The translations under genes and the position numbers were made by a program. The notes beneath the pieces were generated by a model. The model was given only the letters and a program-made list of their open reading frames with translations, searched no databases and had not been told where the DNA came from. A stretch of DNA of 64,000 bases from Escallonia rubra (Eukaryota; Streptophyta; Magnoliopsida; Escalloniales; Escalloniaceae): NCBI GenBank assembly GCA_033065855.1, contig JAVXUO010001933.1:1-64000 (forward strand). The letters run 5' to 3'. Shown in pieces: positions 21,056 through 32,492 of the stretch. Within the stretch, counting starts at the first letter, position 1. The number at the start of each line of letters is the position of its first letter.

Positions 21056-22742
21056 TATTATTTGATCAGATCATTGAATCATTTATTTCTCTTGTTTCTT
21101 TTAAAATCCCTTCAATGTTTATTAATTTCTTTACGACAGTACCCTCGTTGACTTGGGCTTCACTTCAACTACTGTGATTCGTCTAGAAAAGAACCTCATA
21201 GTGAAACAAGGGATCTAAATAATACCAAAGGAGTGAATAAAGAAGATTCAACGCGCCCAGGCGGCTAGGGATAGGAAGGGGAAGGGCGAGAAAGAGCAGG
21301 TCGGGGAGGGAATCCCATTCCTTTCTTGGTCGGTGCCAGTGTTTCTGAGGGGGAAAGGTCACGAGACGCAGCCGATGCCTCAGCCCAAGAGGGATGAGGG
21401 TATGCTGGGGGCTAAAGGAGTTAACCTGCATTGAGAAGGTAATCTCAACTTTTATCCTTTACCACAAACAATGTGTTTTTCTTTGTTTGACTTTAACCTC
21501 ACGATCCCTATTTTAGGTCCCAACCGAGCTAGTGAGGGACGCCTAGCAGATGATTCAGTCTATAGGACATGGTGTCTACTCTTTGTGACTTGGTGGAGGT
21601 GTACGAGCCATCTAAATAGACTACAGATGTGCCTACACCTACCCCCTCGATGCCGGCATCAGGTGGTGGATCGAGCACCGGGGTAGCGTAAGAGCTCTGT
21701 AGAGCATGCTATCATTGCTCTTTAGACCTCTACAAAGAGAACTCCGGTAGCGCGAACGGGAAGCCCAAAAAAAATGAAGGTGACGAGCCGGGTCCCTTCA
21801 GACCTGTTCTCAAATAGAAGTCAGCACCAGAGAAGGAGGTCGCAAGTATACCAAAGAGAAAGCCCCAGCCCCTTCACAGTCAAAGAAGTTGACCGTCGGT
21901 CGATCGACTTGAGTTGCCACCGTAGTGTACAAGACTATGGTTAGCTCAGCATGACAACAGAGCCCCTCCTGCTGGGATCATCCACTGATGCCGAGGATGA
22001 AGACTATGAAGAAGAGCAGGATAAGAGGCCTCAGGATCCTTTGACGAGGAGGAGCCAAGCCTAAAGAAGCCGCAGAAAAAGTGAATTCGAAACTTGTTAT
22101 ATCTCAGTCTAGGGTTAGGATTTGGAGTTCATTACGAACTCGTTGAGCAATTACTTTACAGTTTACATGTTATGGATTTTCTCTTTCTAGTGAAGATTTT
22201 TATTTTATAGTAAGGATTTTTATTTCTTAGTGAAAAATTCTAAGTAAAATGCTCTTTATCTTGATGTATATGCACACACAATGCATATAACGAAAGAAGT
22301 ATGGGGAGAAAAAAAAACTTGAGTTAGATTGTTGTGAGAATAGGTACAAGGTTTGGCCTTCAAATAGGCCAATCTTGTCAAAATTTTCTCAACACCGGTT
22401 AGTCAATGAGAACACTTTGAATTTGTTTATCTCGGACATAAAATCGGCTGCTTGATCAGAAATGAGTTTGATTTTTATTGTAAAATAAGAAAGTTAATCC
22501 AAAATACAATTTTAGTTTTATTCTAGAACCTAACGGTTGATCAGAAAGATTGATCCTTACAAACAGAGATAATATAGGGAAAATCGATCGATTTGTGGAA
22601 AATCGTCTAGTTCGTCCAATAAGTATTTAAAATTTCAATTTTCAATCCTATCTCTATATAACTTAGGATATTCTCCCTATATATATTCGAGATACACCCT
22701 TAATAGGAAATAAACAACTCTGATTCCCACAGTTAAACCCCA
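21056..22742. other. Fossil retroelement sequence, no recognisable domain
   Basis: Short charged frames between 21180 and 22090 could be the rest of the antisense coding region. From 22310 to 22640 the sequence has ggttagtca / ggttgatcag phrases like those in the arrays at 25.5-26.2 kb. Nothing firmer can be supported. Confidence 0.4.
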
Positions 22743-23042
22743 ATGGCTTCTGAAGACAGCCTGACAGCTTTCGAGATTCAATTCCAATTTTTTGCCAATT
22801 CTTTCAATAAGGCAGTACTCATTCACTTGGATGGATGTTTTTCGTCTGAAAGAGGTCATGATCTACGTATGGTTATCATCCACGAAGATACACTCTGGGC
22901 AGCTTGTAAATTTTGGGATACACAAAATCATGTCTTCCGATTTAGTCTTTATGAGCTTTGTCCTACACACGGAGAACTCGTGGCCTTGCTGGATATTCCC
23001 ATGGAGTTACCTATCATCGTTCCCGTTATCCAAGAAGGATAT
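22743..23042 (+). mobile_element. Remnant of a DUF7745-type plant retroelement ORF
   Basis: Begins MASEDSLTAFEIQF and contains LWAACKFWDTQNHVFRF and ELCPTHGELVALLDIP. The pattern F-W-D-x-x-x-x-x-F-R-F followed by E-L/M-C-P-T-x-E-E/L is typical of a domain of unknown function widespread in plant gypsy-type extra ORFs. The LTR starting at 23043 cuts it, so it belongs to an older layer than that LTR. Confidence 0.55.
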
Positions 23043-24944
23043 TGTAGACACCTCATTTTTATAGTCTTTTCATTCATCAAATGATTATTGGACTTTATTA
23101 TTAATTAAGTTTATTATTATTAATATTATAGGCTTAGGCCTAGTAATATAATGAACCTAATCTATATAATTAAGTCCAAAAGGTTTAGGCCTAATAACAT
23201 AATAAACCTAATCTAGTTAATTAAGTCCAATAAGTGGTCCAGTCCAATTCAGTTTGAATCCAGTCCAGTTAGCAGTCCAGTCCAGTTAGGTTTAGCTTAT
23301 GTTAGGTTTCTTTACCCCTATGAAAAGGGTCATTTGACTTAATAGAAGGGGGAGGAAAATCCCTAGGAGAAAGGGGGGCTAGGTCAAAAATTCTGAATTC
23401 CTGTATTGAGCATATACCCAAACTTTGACCAGCCCTAATTTACTCATACAATATCTGATTTAGGCTATTCTTTAGCCTAAATCATGTATTTTTTTAAGAG
23501 ATACAACTTCATAGAAAAAGAAGAATCCATTTGAGATTGTCTTCTAGCTCGAAATAGGGTTTTCTAGTCAGTAGATTCCATTTCTAGGGTTTTCGGTTGT
23601 CTAGCCGTAACTTGCTCATATAATATCTGATTTAGGCAATTCTTGAGCTTAAATTGTGTATTTTTTTAATATCTACAACTTTAAAAAGAAGTAGAATCCA
23701 TTTGAGATCGTATTCTAGCTCGAAATAGGGTTTTTCTAGTCGACAGATTCCCTTTCTAGGGTTTTCATATGTCCAACTGTAATTTGCTCATATGATATAT
23801 GATTTAGGAAATTATTGATCCTAAAGCATGTATTTTTTTAGGATCTATAACTTTGCAGAAAAAGTAAATCAATTTGAGATCATCTTCTTGCTCAAATTTT
23901 GGTTTTTTAGTTGGAAGCCTCATATTCTAGGGTTATTGTTTCTCTGACTCTAATATGCTCATACAATATTTGATTAGGTAATTCAAAAGCTTAAATTTCA
24001 TATCTTATCGTGATCTACAACTTTGTAGAAGAAGTCAAATCCATTTAAGTTCGTCTTCAGGTCCAAAATAATGTTATTATAAAACAGGACATATTCCCTT
24101 TCTGGGTTTTCGACCAGCCCTAACTTGCTCATTCGATATCCGATTTAGGCGTTTAAAAATCTTCAATTAGGTATATTTTTTAGAGCTACAAATTTGTAGA
24201 AGGAATCAAATCTGTTTGATATTGTCTTAAGGCCCGAAATAATAATTTTCTTTTCAAGCAGATTGTTGTTCTTGGTTTTTGATCTCAAAGGGATATTCAG
24301 ATCAAACAATTGGACAATCCAGACCAAGGTATGATTCCCTATCCTTTATTTCATATTTTTAGTTCTAGATCATAAGAGTGTAGACTGTTTCACCTCATGC
24401 GATTGGATCTTGGATAAAAATATAAAACTTGCATTCAACGTCTTTCAATTTGTTTAGAATTCTAGACCATTAGAAGAGTAGTCAATTTAGAGTTCTAAGT
24501 CCATTAGAATAGAAAAAGTCGAGTCATCATAAGAGTCAAATACCAAGATCTAGGGTGCCTCCCGTAGGGTTCGAGTCGAACTACGGTGGTTTTGATTCCC
24601 AATAGTCCAATCAGATACGTGGATAATTCGACCCCCGATGTCGAGTTCAAGCCAAAAAACAATGAAAATTAACTTAGGGTGGGTCGTATCATGTTATGTG
24701 TGTTCTTTAGGGAAAAAATTAATAAAAATGAAGAAGAGACCGAAAGGGCGTGGCAGGTACCTAACACCTTCCCGTTGCGTAACTTAGTCCTCGGACCCAT
24801 CTCTCGATTTTTGATAGATTAGTCATCTTTTTGGACACTTTAGAGTCATTTTAGTGTTTTTTCTTATTTTATCTATTTTGTTAAATAAAAATTGGATGGC
24901 GACTCGTAAAATCCTTAGGGATTTTTTCGAGGCAATTCGCTACA
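23043..24944 (+). mobile_element. Ty3/gypsy Tat/Ogre-type LTR, plus orientation
   Basis: Starts TGTAGACACCTC, ends GGCAATTCGCTACA. Immediately downstream is a primer-binding-like tggcgactccacttgggac. The conserved late-LTR phrase cctaacaccttcccgttgcg at 24750-24769 is typical of this group. Its middle (23439-24290) is a five-copy tandem array. No matching downstream partner LTR was found, and its left edge interrupts an older coding remnant. Confidence 0.8.
23439..24290 (+). repeat. Five-copy tandem array inside the LTR, about 170 bp period
   Basis: Copies start near 23439, 23609, 23784, 23947 and 24121. Each runs from a ctcata-aatatctgattta phrase through an atctacaacttt phrase, gaatccatttgagat, ctagctcgaaatagggtttt and ttctagggttttc. 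Copies 4 and 5 are the most diverged. Confidence 0.85.
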
Positions 24945-24964
24945 GTGGCGACTCCACTTGGGAC
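24945..24964 (+). promoter_or_regulatory. Primer-binding site of the plus-strand Tat/Ogre-type element
   Basis: gtggcgactccacttgggac directly after the LTR end. The TGGCGACTC core is usual for the Tat/Ogre group, which primes from a tRNA-Arg-like 3' end. Confidence 0.7.
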
Positions 24965-25480
24965 TAAAAACACTAAGAGGCCTAGACTTGAAAAGTTTTT
25001 CTTGGTTTTCGGCCTTGTTGTATTTCTCTTGTATTTTTAGTGGTATGTACAATGTGACATAACTGTGGTACTTGAATTTTATTTCCATACCTCACACACG
25101 TGCACGTCTCGCCCCGATTCACCCATTTGAGAGTGACACATTCGAGGCCTTTGGTCTTCATGGGATCCAAGCGATCTCTCGATCAAGTTCTCAACTCCAC
25201 GTGTCTCGTACTAAAGATTCCTCCTGATTTCTTGGTATATAAAATGACTTGTATACATACCGCATTATTAACTTCCTACTTACGGGCGGTAGGTATATGC
25301 AACAGTTGAGCCCATGGAGTGACCTTTACTCTAGTGTTATAAGGAGGAAAACTCACACCCGAACCATTCAATGTTCTGCCCTTGGTTAGGAGAATACATG
25401 TATTGGCCCACGACATGTTGGCAGGGAAACCACCAGCATGCTGTAAGCTAAACTGGTAATTTCACCAAAAAATGGAGACT
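24965..25480 (+). other. Leader region of the plus-strand Tat/Ogre-type element
   Basis: No frame of note. Presumed untranslated leader between the primer-binding site and the first tandem array. Confidence 0.4.
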
Positions 25481-26220
25481 TTGACTAACCGTCCAGTTAA
25501 CCGAACTCCTAACCAGATGGTTAGTCAGTATGTGCATTACGTTAAAATATTTGAAACTAGCTAATCTATACCTCAGTCAACCTCACTGACCAACCGGCCG
25601 ATTTTCCTTCCGGATGACACGACAGTCAGCCATAACCCTTATCTTCAAAAATTCAAAAAATTACCAGAATGAAACCCTAACCTCACTGACCAACCAGTCG
25701 GGTTAGCCATGAAGATGACCAAACGATTAGTTAGAACCTTATCATCTAGAAAAATTCCCAGAAGAACACCATATCCCCATTGACTAATCAGTCGGTTCTC
25801 TTTCAGGATGACCGAGTGGTTAGTTAGAACCTTGTCCACCCTGAATATCTTTCCAGAAAAATTACCCTAACCTCAGTGACCAACCAACCGGTTAACCCAC
25901 CAGGTCACCTAACGGTTAGTCAGAACCCTGACCTTCCCAAGAATTTTCAAGTCCAAAACATCTAACCCACTAGCTTACCAGTTGGTTAACCTACCAAGTT
26001 ACTAAACGGTTAGTCAGAACCCTGACCTTCCCAAGAATTTTCAAATCCAAAACTTCCAACTCACTGACCAACCGGCAGGTTAATCTACAAGGCTAACCAC
26101 ATGGTTAGTCCTAACCCCACTTTTCCAGACATTCTCCACAAAATCCAGAATTACGCACTGAACAACCGGACGGTTAACCCATTTGGTTGACTGGCCGCTT
26201 AATCGGTGTCCAATTCGGTA
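25481..26220. repeat. Tandem array of ACCAACCGG / GGTTAGTCA units
   Basis: Seven or so diverged copies, period about 90-125 bp. Each holds cactgaccaaccgg, then a ggttag-caga-cc phrase and a ccagaa-aattacc spacer. Similar phrases appear singly at 17.8, 19.2 and 22.4-22.6 kb, tying those fragments to the same element family. Confidence 0.75.
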
Positions 26221-26239
26221 CATGTATAAATCGACCAGT

Positions 26240-27560
26240 TTAATGTTTTATTTTGTGGTGTGCTTATGTGCATCTCTCGATTGTGTAGAAAGTCCTCTCT
26301 TGTGACAGTCGTGATAGATTTTGGCTTCATCCAGCCCATTGCATGGTCAATTTCATATGCATGTGTTTTATCCAGGGGTTCCATTCAAGCCCCCTTTCAT
26401 GATAATCGGGCTAATGTTTGTCTTTCTCCAGTCAAGTACATAATCAGTCTTATCCATATGCATTTAGTCTAGAGGCTCCCTAGGAGTCCTCTCTCACGAC
26501 AGTCAGGATCATGTCTATCTTTGTGTCATTCTTGTATTGACCTGGGGGATCGATATAAATCTCCTATCATGATAGTCATGATACTGTTTGCCTTTGTTCA
26601 TCCGTTGTATTGCATGTCAGCATCATCTGCATGTATTTTGGGCTCCCTAGGAGTCCCCTCTTATGATGGTCAGGATAGTGTCTGTTTTAGTGTCCTTCTT
26701 GTGTTCATCTAGGGGCCCTATGTGAATCTCCTCTAAAAACATACATTTGTGCTAATTTATGTCTCGGTTTGTTTAGTTCATTGCATGGTCAACGTCGTCT
26801 ACATGCACTTAGTTTAAGGGGCTCATTAGTCCCTTTTTCATGACAGTTTGGATAATGTATATTTTACATGCATTTTATCTTAATCTAGGGGCTCCATGTG
26901 AGTCTTATTCCTTGATTGTCATGATGTTGTCAGTCTTCATCTAGCTCATTATAAGTCAATTTTGTCTGCATGCATTTTTGTCTAGGGGCTCCTTGTGATT
27001 TCCTGTTCCTGACAACTATAGTAGAGTCTGTCTTTGCTTGTTCCAGTTTATTCGATGGTCGGCATCACCTGCACACATTTTGTCTAGGGGATCCCTCTGA
27101 TCCCGCTTTTCACGGCATCCGTGGTAGCGTCTGTCTTTTGGTTCATGGTCAGCATTATCTAACTGTATTTTTGTCTAAAGTCCACTAGGATTCCCTTCTT
27201 ATGACATTTATGGTATTGTCTACCTTAGTTCCTCAGTCCAGTGCATGGTCACCATTTTGTCTAAGGGTTCTCTGTGATTCCGCTTTCACGACATTCATAG
27301 TAGCGTCTATCTTTTGGTTCATGATTATCATCGTCCACCTGTATTTTTGTTTAGGGGCTCACTGCGATTCCCCTCAAATGATAGTCGTTGTAACGTCTAT
27401 CTTAGTTCATCCAATCCATTGCATGATTAAAATTGCCGGCGCACATTTTTGTCTAGGAGCTCCCTGTGATTCCTCTTTCATTGCGGTCGTCTTGTGGTTC
27501 ACGGTCAACATCGTCTGCCTGCATTTTTGTCTAGGGGTTCCCTGTTATGTGGTGAGAGAC
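26240..27560. repeat. Tandem array of TTTTGTCTAGGGGCTCC units
   Basis: Roughly twelve copies, period about 85-115 bp, each with gcatg-tca--tcgtctgcatg, tttttgtctaggggctcc, ctgtgattcc and a tttcatgac-gtc phrase. The 178-codon frame at 27201-27737 is largely a translation of this array and is not a protein gene. Confidence 0.85.
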
Positions 27561-28700
27561 CTTAGCCATTCATTGATAAAGGCTATTTCCCTAGGTTGGG
27601 GCTCTCCTCCCTATTGGGATCATTCCATATGGGCTGAGACGTTTGTCACTGGTAGAGATCCGGTTGCCCTACTGTTGTCTGATGCTTGTATCCTTTTGCT
27701 CTTTGCCCCTCATTCAGGAGATAGTATTGGCTACTGAGAGCCGACTGCTGGCCACTGAACTGGAATTTTTAGAGTGCCTATTAGATCAAATTTTTAGAGA
27801 GAGCTAAAGGTACAATCTCACTTCGAAGCACGCTTCAAGGCTTCTGTCGATGGCCGACTGAGGAAAAAGTTTGAATCATACGCATCTGGCGGTCTTGGAT
27901 TGGTTCTCTTGAAGACAAGCTTGATATGGACGGGAATCCGATACTGTCTTTGCATTTTGATGAACCTCTGAAGAGCCGTTCCTCACCAGTTAAGAAGAGA
28001 CACCAAAGGAGGCCATTGACTATCAAGCTACCCCGGATCATAAAGAAGGTATAGATGCTTATATCAAGGGCCGGTTTGACCGAAAGTGTGGAAAAGTGGT
28101 GAAAATTGGGAAAATGGGAAGAGGCTTAGCAGTTGAAACAAAAATTTCAGTGATCAAAGAGGCTGACTTTCAGGAAGGACAAGCGCAAGTTCGGCTTGGT
28201 CATAATTCTAGTTCATGATGATCGTCCTGCCTCAAGAAAGCAGGAAGGAGCATGATGATAATAATTTACTCTTAAGTTGCTGATAGGACTTCAAAGTTTT
28301 TCTTTTGCCCTAATTTTTGCCTACGTCGCCTTTTGCAGAGTTTTGACCTAGCGGGCTTCTTATTTTTCTTTTCATTTTTCCTAGGTATTATTGTTTTTTT
28401 TTGTTTTACCCTAACTTTTGCCTAGGCCACCCTTTGTAGAGTTTTTGTCCTAGCGAGCTTTTTATTTTTTTCGAGAATGTAGTCGAGTCCATAGCCAGCG
28501 GAATAAAAAAAATTTCATTTAAATTTGACCACACCCGAGGCATCTTTACGTGCTACCTACTTACCTTCATCTGGCGTGTTACATTGAAATGTGTGTGCTG
28601 AGTAGTGTTCTTAAAAGAAGATCATGTCATTGGTAGTTCATTTACAATTCTCACTCAGGCATAGTATTTCGTTAGCCGGTTTAGATTGACTAACTGTGAT
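27561..28700 (+). other. Retroelement debris with a short duplicated unit
   Basis: 27600-28050 has a weak coding look (for example GWGSPPYWDHSIWAETF, ATESRLLATELEFLECLLDQ) that could be from a gag-side ORF, unconfirmed. At 28290-28470 a unit with gccctaa-ttttgcctag and agagtttt-gacctagcg occurs twice, about 115 bp apart. Confidence 0.4.
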
Positions 28701-29813
28701 AATCCAATTCCATCTAAATCGACTAATAAAACAAGTTGCACCTCCGGTCATGATTTGCTTGATCATATAGGGACCTGACTAGTTAGGTTCAAATTTTCCT
28801 TGTGGCTTCTAAATTTGTTCGATATTCTCTTTCAATACCAAATTTCCATATTTTAAGCCACCTGCTTTTACTCACTCATTAAACGATCGGGCGATTCCCT
28901 TCTAGTAACCCTGAATATGATAAAGAGCTTTTAACCTCTTCTCGTCTACCAATGCTAACTCTTCAAAGCGATGTTCTTACCGATATCCTTTAGCCCCAAA
29001 GAGCATAGGGGGAAGCTTATCTGGCTAGCTCCGACAAGACTCCATCATCTTACTTAGAACATTCTTAATGTTCTTATTGGCAGCTTCTACAGCCACCATT
29101 TGTCTGCGGATAGTAAGGTGAAGACCGATGTCAGATTATACCATATTCTTCGGCTAATTCTGTAACTTCTCCTCTGAAATGCAAACCATTGTCGGAAATA
29201 AACTCCTGAGGAATGTCGTGTCGACAAATAAGTTGGTATGAACAAACTGAGCCACCTTACTGGCGTTAAGCACGGCGTATGAAGCGGCCTTTACCCACTT
29301 CGTGAAGTAATCTATGGCCATAAGTATGAACTTGTGTCCATTGGAACTTTGGGACTGATCTTTTCTATCACATCTATTCCTCTAACCGAGAAAGGCTTAG
29401 GAGATGTTATGTTGTATAACTCCCAAGGAGGGAGGTGTTGTAAATTGGCGTACACCTGGCATTTATGACACTTTCACACGTTCGATACAACCTTGATCTA
29501 TCGTACTCTAATAGTATCCTTGTCGAAGAAGTACTTTTGCTAACATGCGGTTGTTCATGTGCGGTCCACACTTGTCTGAGTGTATATAATCCAAAGTCTG
29601 ATGGCTTCTCTCTGTGACGCACAACAAATGTTCTCCATGGTAATGTCTTTTATATAGGTTTGGGTCACACATGATTAGTTGTGTTGCCCATTTCCTCAAA
29701 GATACATGGTCTTTCGCGGAAGCCTTTAGTAGGATATTTACCATCTCGGATAAGGTTATGGATATTCATCTACCATGGTTCGGCGGTCTCAATTTCCTTA
29801 ATGGGTGCAATCA
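28700..29813 (-). mobile_element. Tat-lineage Ty3/gypsy integrase region, fossil
   Basis: Minus-strand translation shows HKFILMAIDYFTKWVKAASY, the DYFTKW catalytic-core signature of gypsy integrase, then SDNGLHF-like and PYYPQTNG-like segments and a C-terminal part with ALVDEKRLKALYHIQGY and a G-P-Y-M/V-I motif. Domain order and strand place it 3' of the RT/RNase H region at 35.0-36.7 kb, from which it is separated by the insertion at 29814-35036. Broken by several frame breaks. Confidence 0.8.
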
Positions 29814-32453
29814 TGTGACAACCCCAGCCCAAGTGACATCACCGGAGCTGAGTTGTCAAACCTGTCAACGTCATAACCCTTATTACAGTACTGAGCTACA
29901 ACAATATTAAGATCACAAAGGGATGTCACAAAATGTGTCCTTACTATTTTTTCGTAAAAGTACACAATGTACTCCAGCGTGATTTTGTACAACTTAATAT
30001 TTACACCAGAATTCACACCGTCGCAGTGACACTTCCGTCACTAAACTTTAGTACAACTTCTTTTTGCACCCTATTCAAGCCTAGTACCTAAAACACATCA
30101 GATAAGGAATGAGCGCAAATCACCCAGTAAGGATAATACGTGAAGTATAACGCACAATCTGTTAGGAAATGTCGGAGAATCAATTATGAATTCTCAACAA
30201 AGGCAATAAATTTAGAAGGCCAAAGAACAAAGTCTACAATCATCTTGAAAGATCAACTTTGTTACCACTGAACGGCTTCAAACCCAAGAGAACGTCATTA
30301 TCTCCACTTATACAAGAATAGGACAGACTCCTTGACTATGCATATGTAATGCGAGAGAAGACAATAAAGCAAATGATAATCATAGGAAACATAAATAGTA
30401 AAAATCAGCAACTTCAATTACAATGAATTGCATATGCAGACCTCAACTTGACTCGACATGACAGACTCTAGCGCGCTTCATCCTTTTGTTAGTTACTCTA
30501 TTTTTACTGGCCATCAGTTGCTTCACTTTCACTGGTCTTCCACTTATTGATGCCCCATTGCATGGGGTGTTTATCTTAGTTTCACATGAATTAAAAGAGA
30601 CAGTTTGCATCAAAGGGAAAAACTTAGAGAGTATTTTGATCATAAGTCCTCAACAACTCAACAACTCATCAACGGGCGGAATTAGGGAATTAATCTACCT
30701 TAAGTCCACAACAAACTTGATCAACGGGGCGGACTAAGGGAAATTATTCTACCTTAAGTCAACAATAGCATAACTCAAGCAAGAAGTAACTAAGGTCACA
30801 CGATGAACCGATGTTCAAACATAAGAACAAGAGTTCAACATAAGAATCATCAACATGGTATGCTAAACGAAACAATGAATAGCATATTGGAATCGCACTA
30901 TCCGTACTTGTTTGGCTTTTAGCTGAAGAACTCCCTGCTTTCGATATTCAATGAGCGAGATTACCTATTCAAACAAATATCTTACTCGTTAGATACCTTA
31001 CAACACATACACATGCTCTACCTTACTCCTTCCCGCTTATCTGTTCACAAATTCATATTACGGCTAGTCTGTTTTAACCGGATTTGCCCTACCCCTTAGA
31101 AGTGTGTCAACGACACCATTTCATTCTTAGAACACATATTAGCCCAGTTTCTTCATTTCTCATGCTCTTTGCTACTTAATTATGAGTTTTCACTCAATTC
31201 GCCTCTGAGTGCGAAAAATTACCAAAACACCCCCAGACAGAGGCTAAATGATCAAAACACCCCTTGACAACTCATGTACCAACAAACACCAAAAAATAAC
31301 TCAAAATGTTCTTTTTAAGCAATAATATAGACTGGCTATCGAACTAAAAAGCACTTCGGGGTATTTTCGCTTGAAAGCCCCTATCCGGATATCCAAATCG
31401 AGTGTTAGGAGGCCAATTTTGTTAAAAATAGCAATTAATCTAAATGCCTTGACAACTCATAAAATATTTGGGCAAAAATAACTTGATTTGGTATATTTAA
31501 TAATTCGAGAACCCCATATTATCGATAAAATTATTTGATGTCCTTTGCAGACTCAGAAAATCCTCAAAAATTCTCACATGGTAGATCTTTTAAAAATAAT
31601 TGGGGTTTCTCTTTGTGTTTGGCCAAAATTAGAATTAAAACTGTCTTTTGAAAATAAAGTTTAAAAGGTTTAAAATTAATGACCTTTAGTGACAATTATA
31701 ATCACTATTCACCAGCTCAAAGATCAAACGCACACACTACTCCACCTCACACACACAAACATGCGGCTTCATGCCACTGCACTTCCAGAAATTCTCTACA
31801 TTTCATTCACAAAACCCTTAAACATTACCTACATTGACACACATTCTTCACACACTTCCACACCTTAATATACACACCTTCACTCACATTACACGCACAC
31901 ATTACGCATTTGCTCGTGCGCGCGCACACACAGCCACGACACTCACACACATCCACTGTCATTGCATACACACGCACACACCACTGCTCCCCTTGTTCTG
32001 CTTCCTAACACCTTCGCACACCCATGGAACTGTCATAATCGGTAGCAACTTCACAATTCATCTACACATGTTCATTTACACACACATTGACACACACATC
32101 ACTTGTTGCTACACACACTCAAGAACACGCACGCGCGCGCGCGCGCACACACACACACACACAGAGCATCCATGTTTATGCTCACACAAACTTGCACATT
32201 CTGTCAAGCACACACATACATCCCACCTTCAAAATCCCTACTCCTTGTTCCTTCTTTCTCTGCCACATTTATCAAGTGAACTCTCGTTTACACCCACACA
32301 CACCCCATACCTACCCACCCCCACACACACACACCGCCCCCCCCCACTGTTGCTAGCACACGCGGCAGCAGCAGCATAAACACATTCACATACCCTTCTT
32401 ACCCCCCTCAATTTCACACACACTGACACAGTAGCACGCACATTGCACCGCAC

Positions 32454-32492
<39 letters not shown>

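Noticed and set aside
27201-27737. 178-codon frame with membrane-like composition
   Set aside because: It is mostly the translation of a tandem array, with the same peptide phrases recurring at the array period.
29407-29910. Short overlapping frames on both strands
   Set aside because: They are shadows of the fossil integrase region and of the LTR-like insertion edge.
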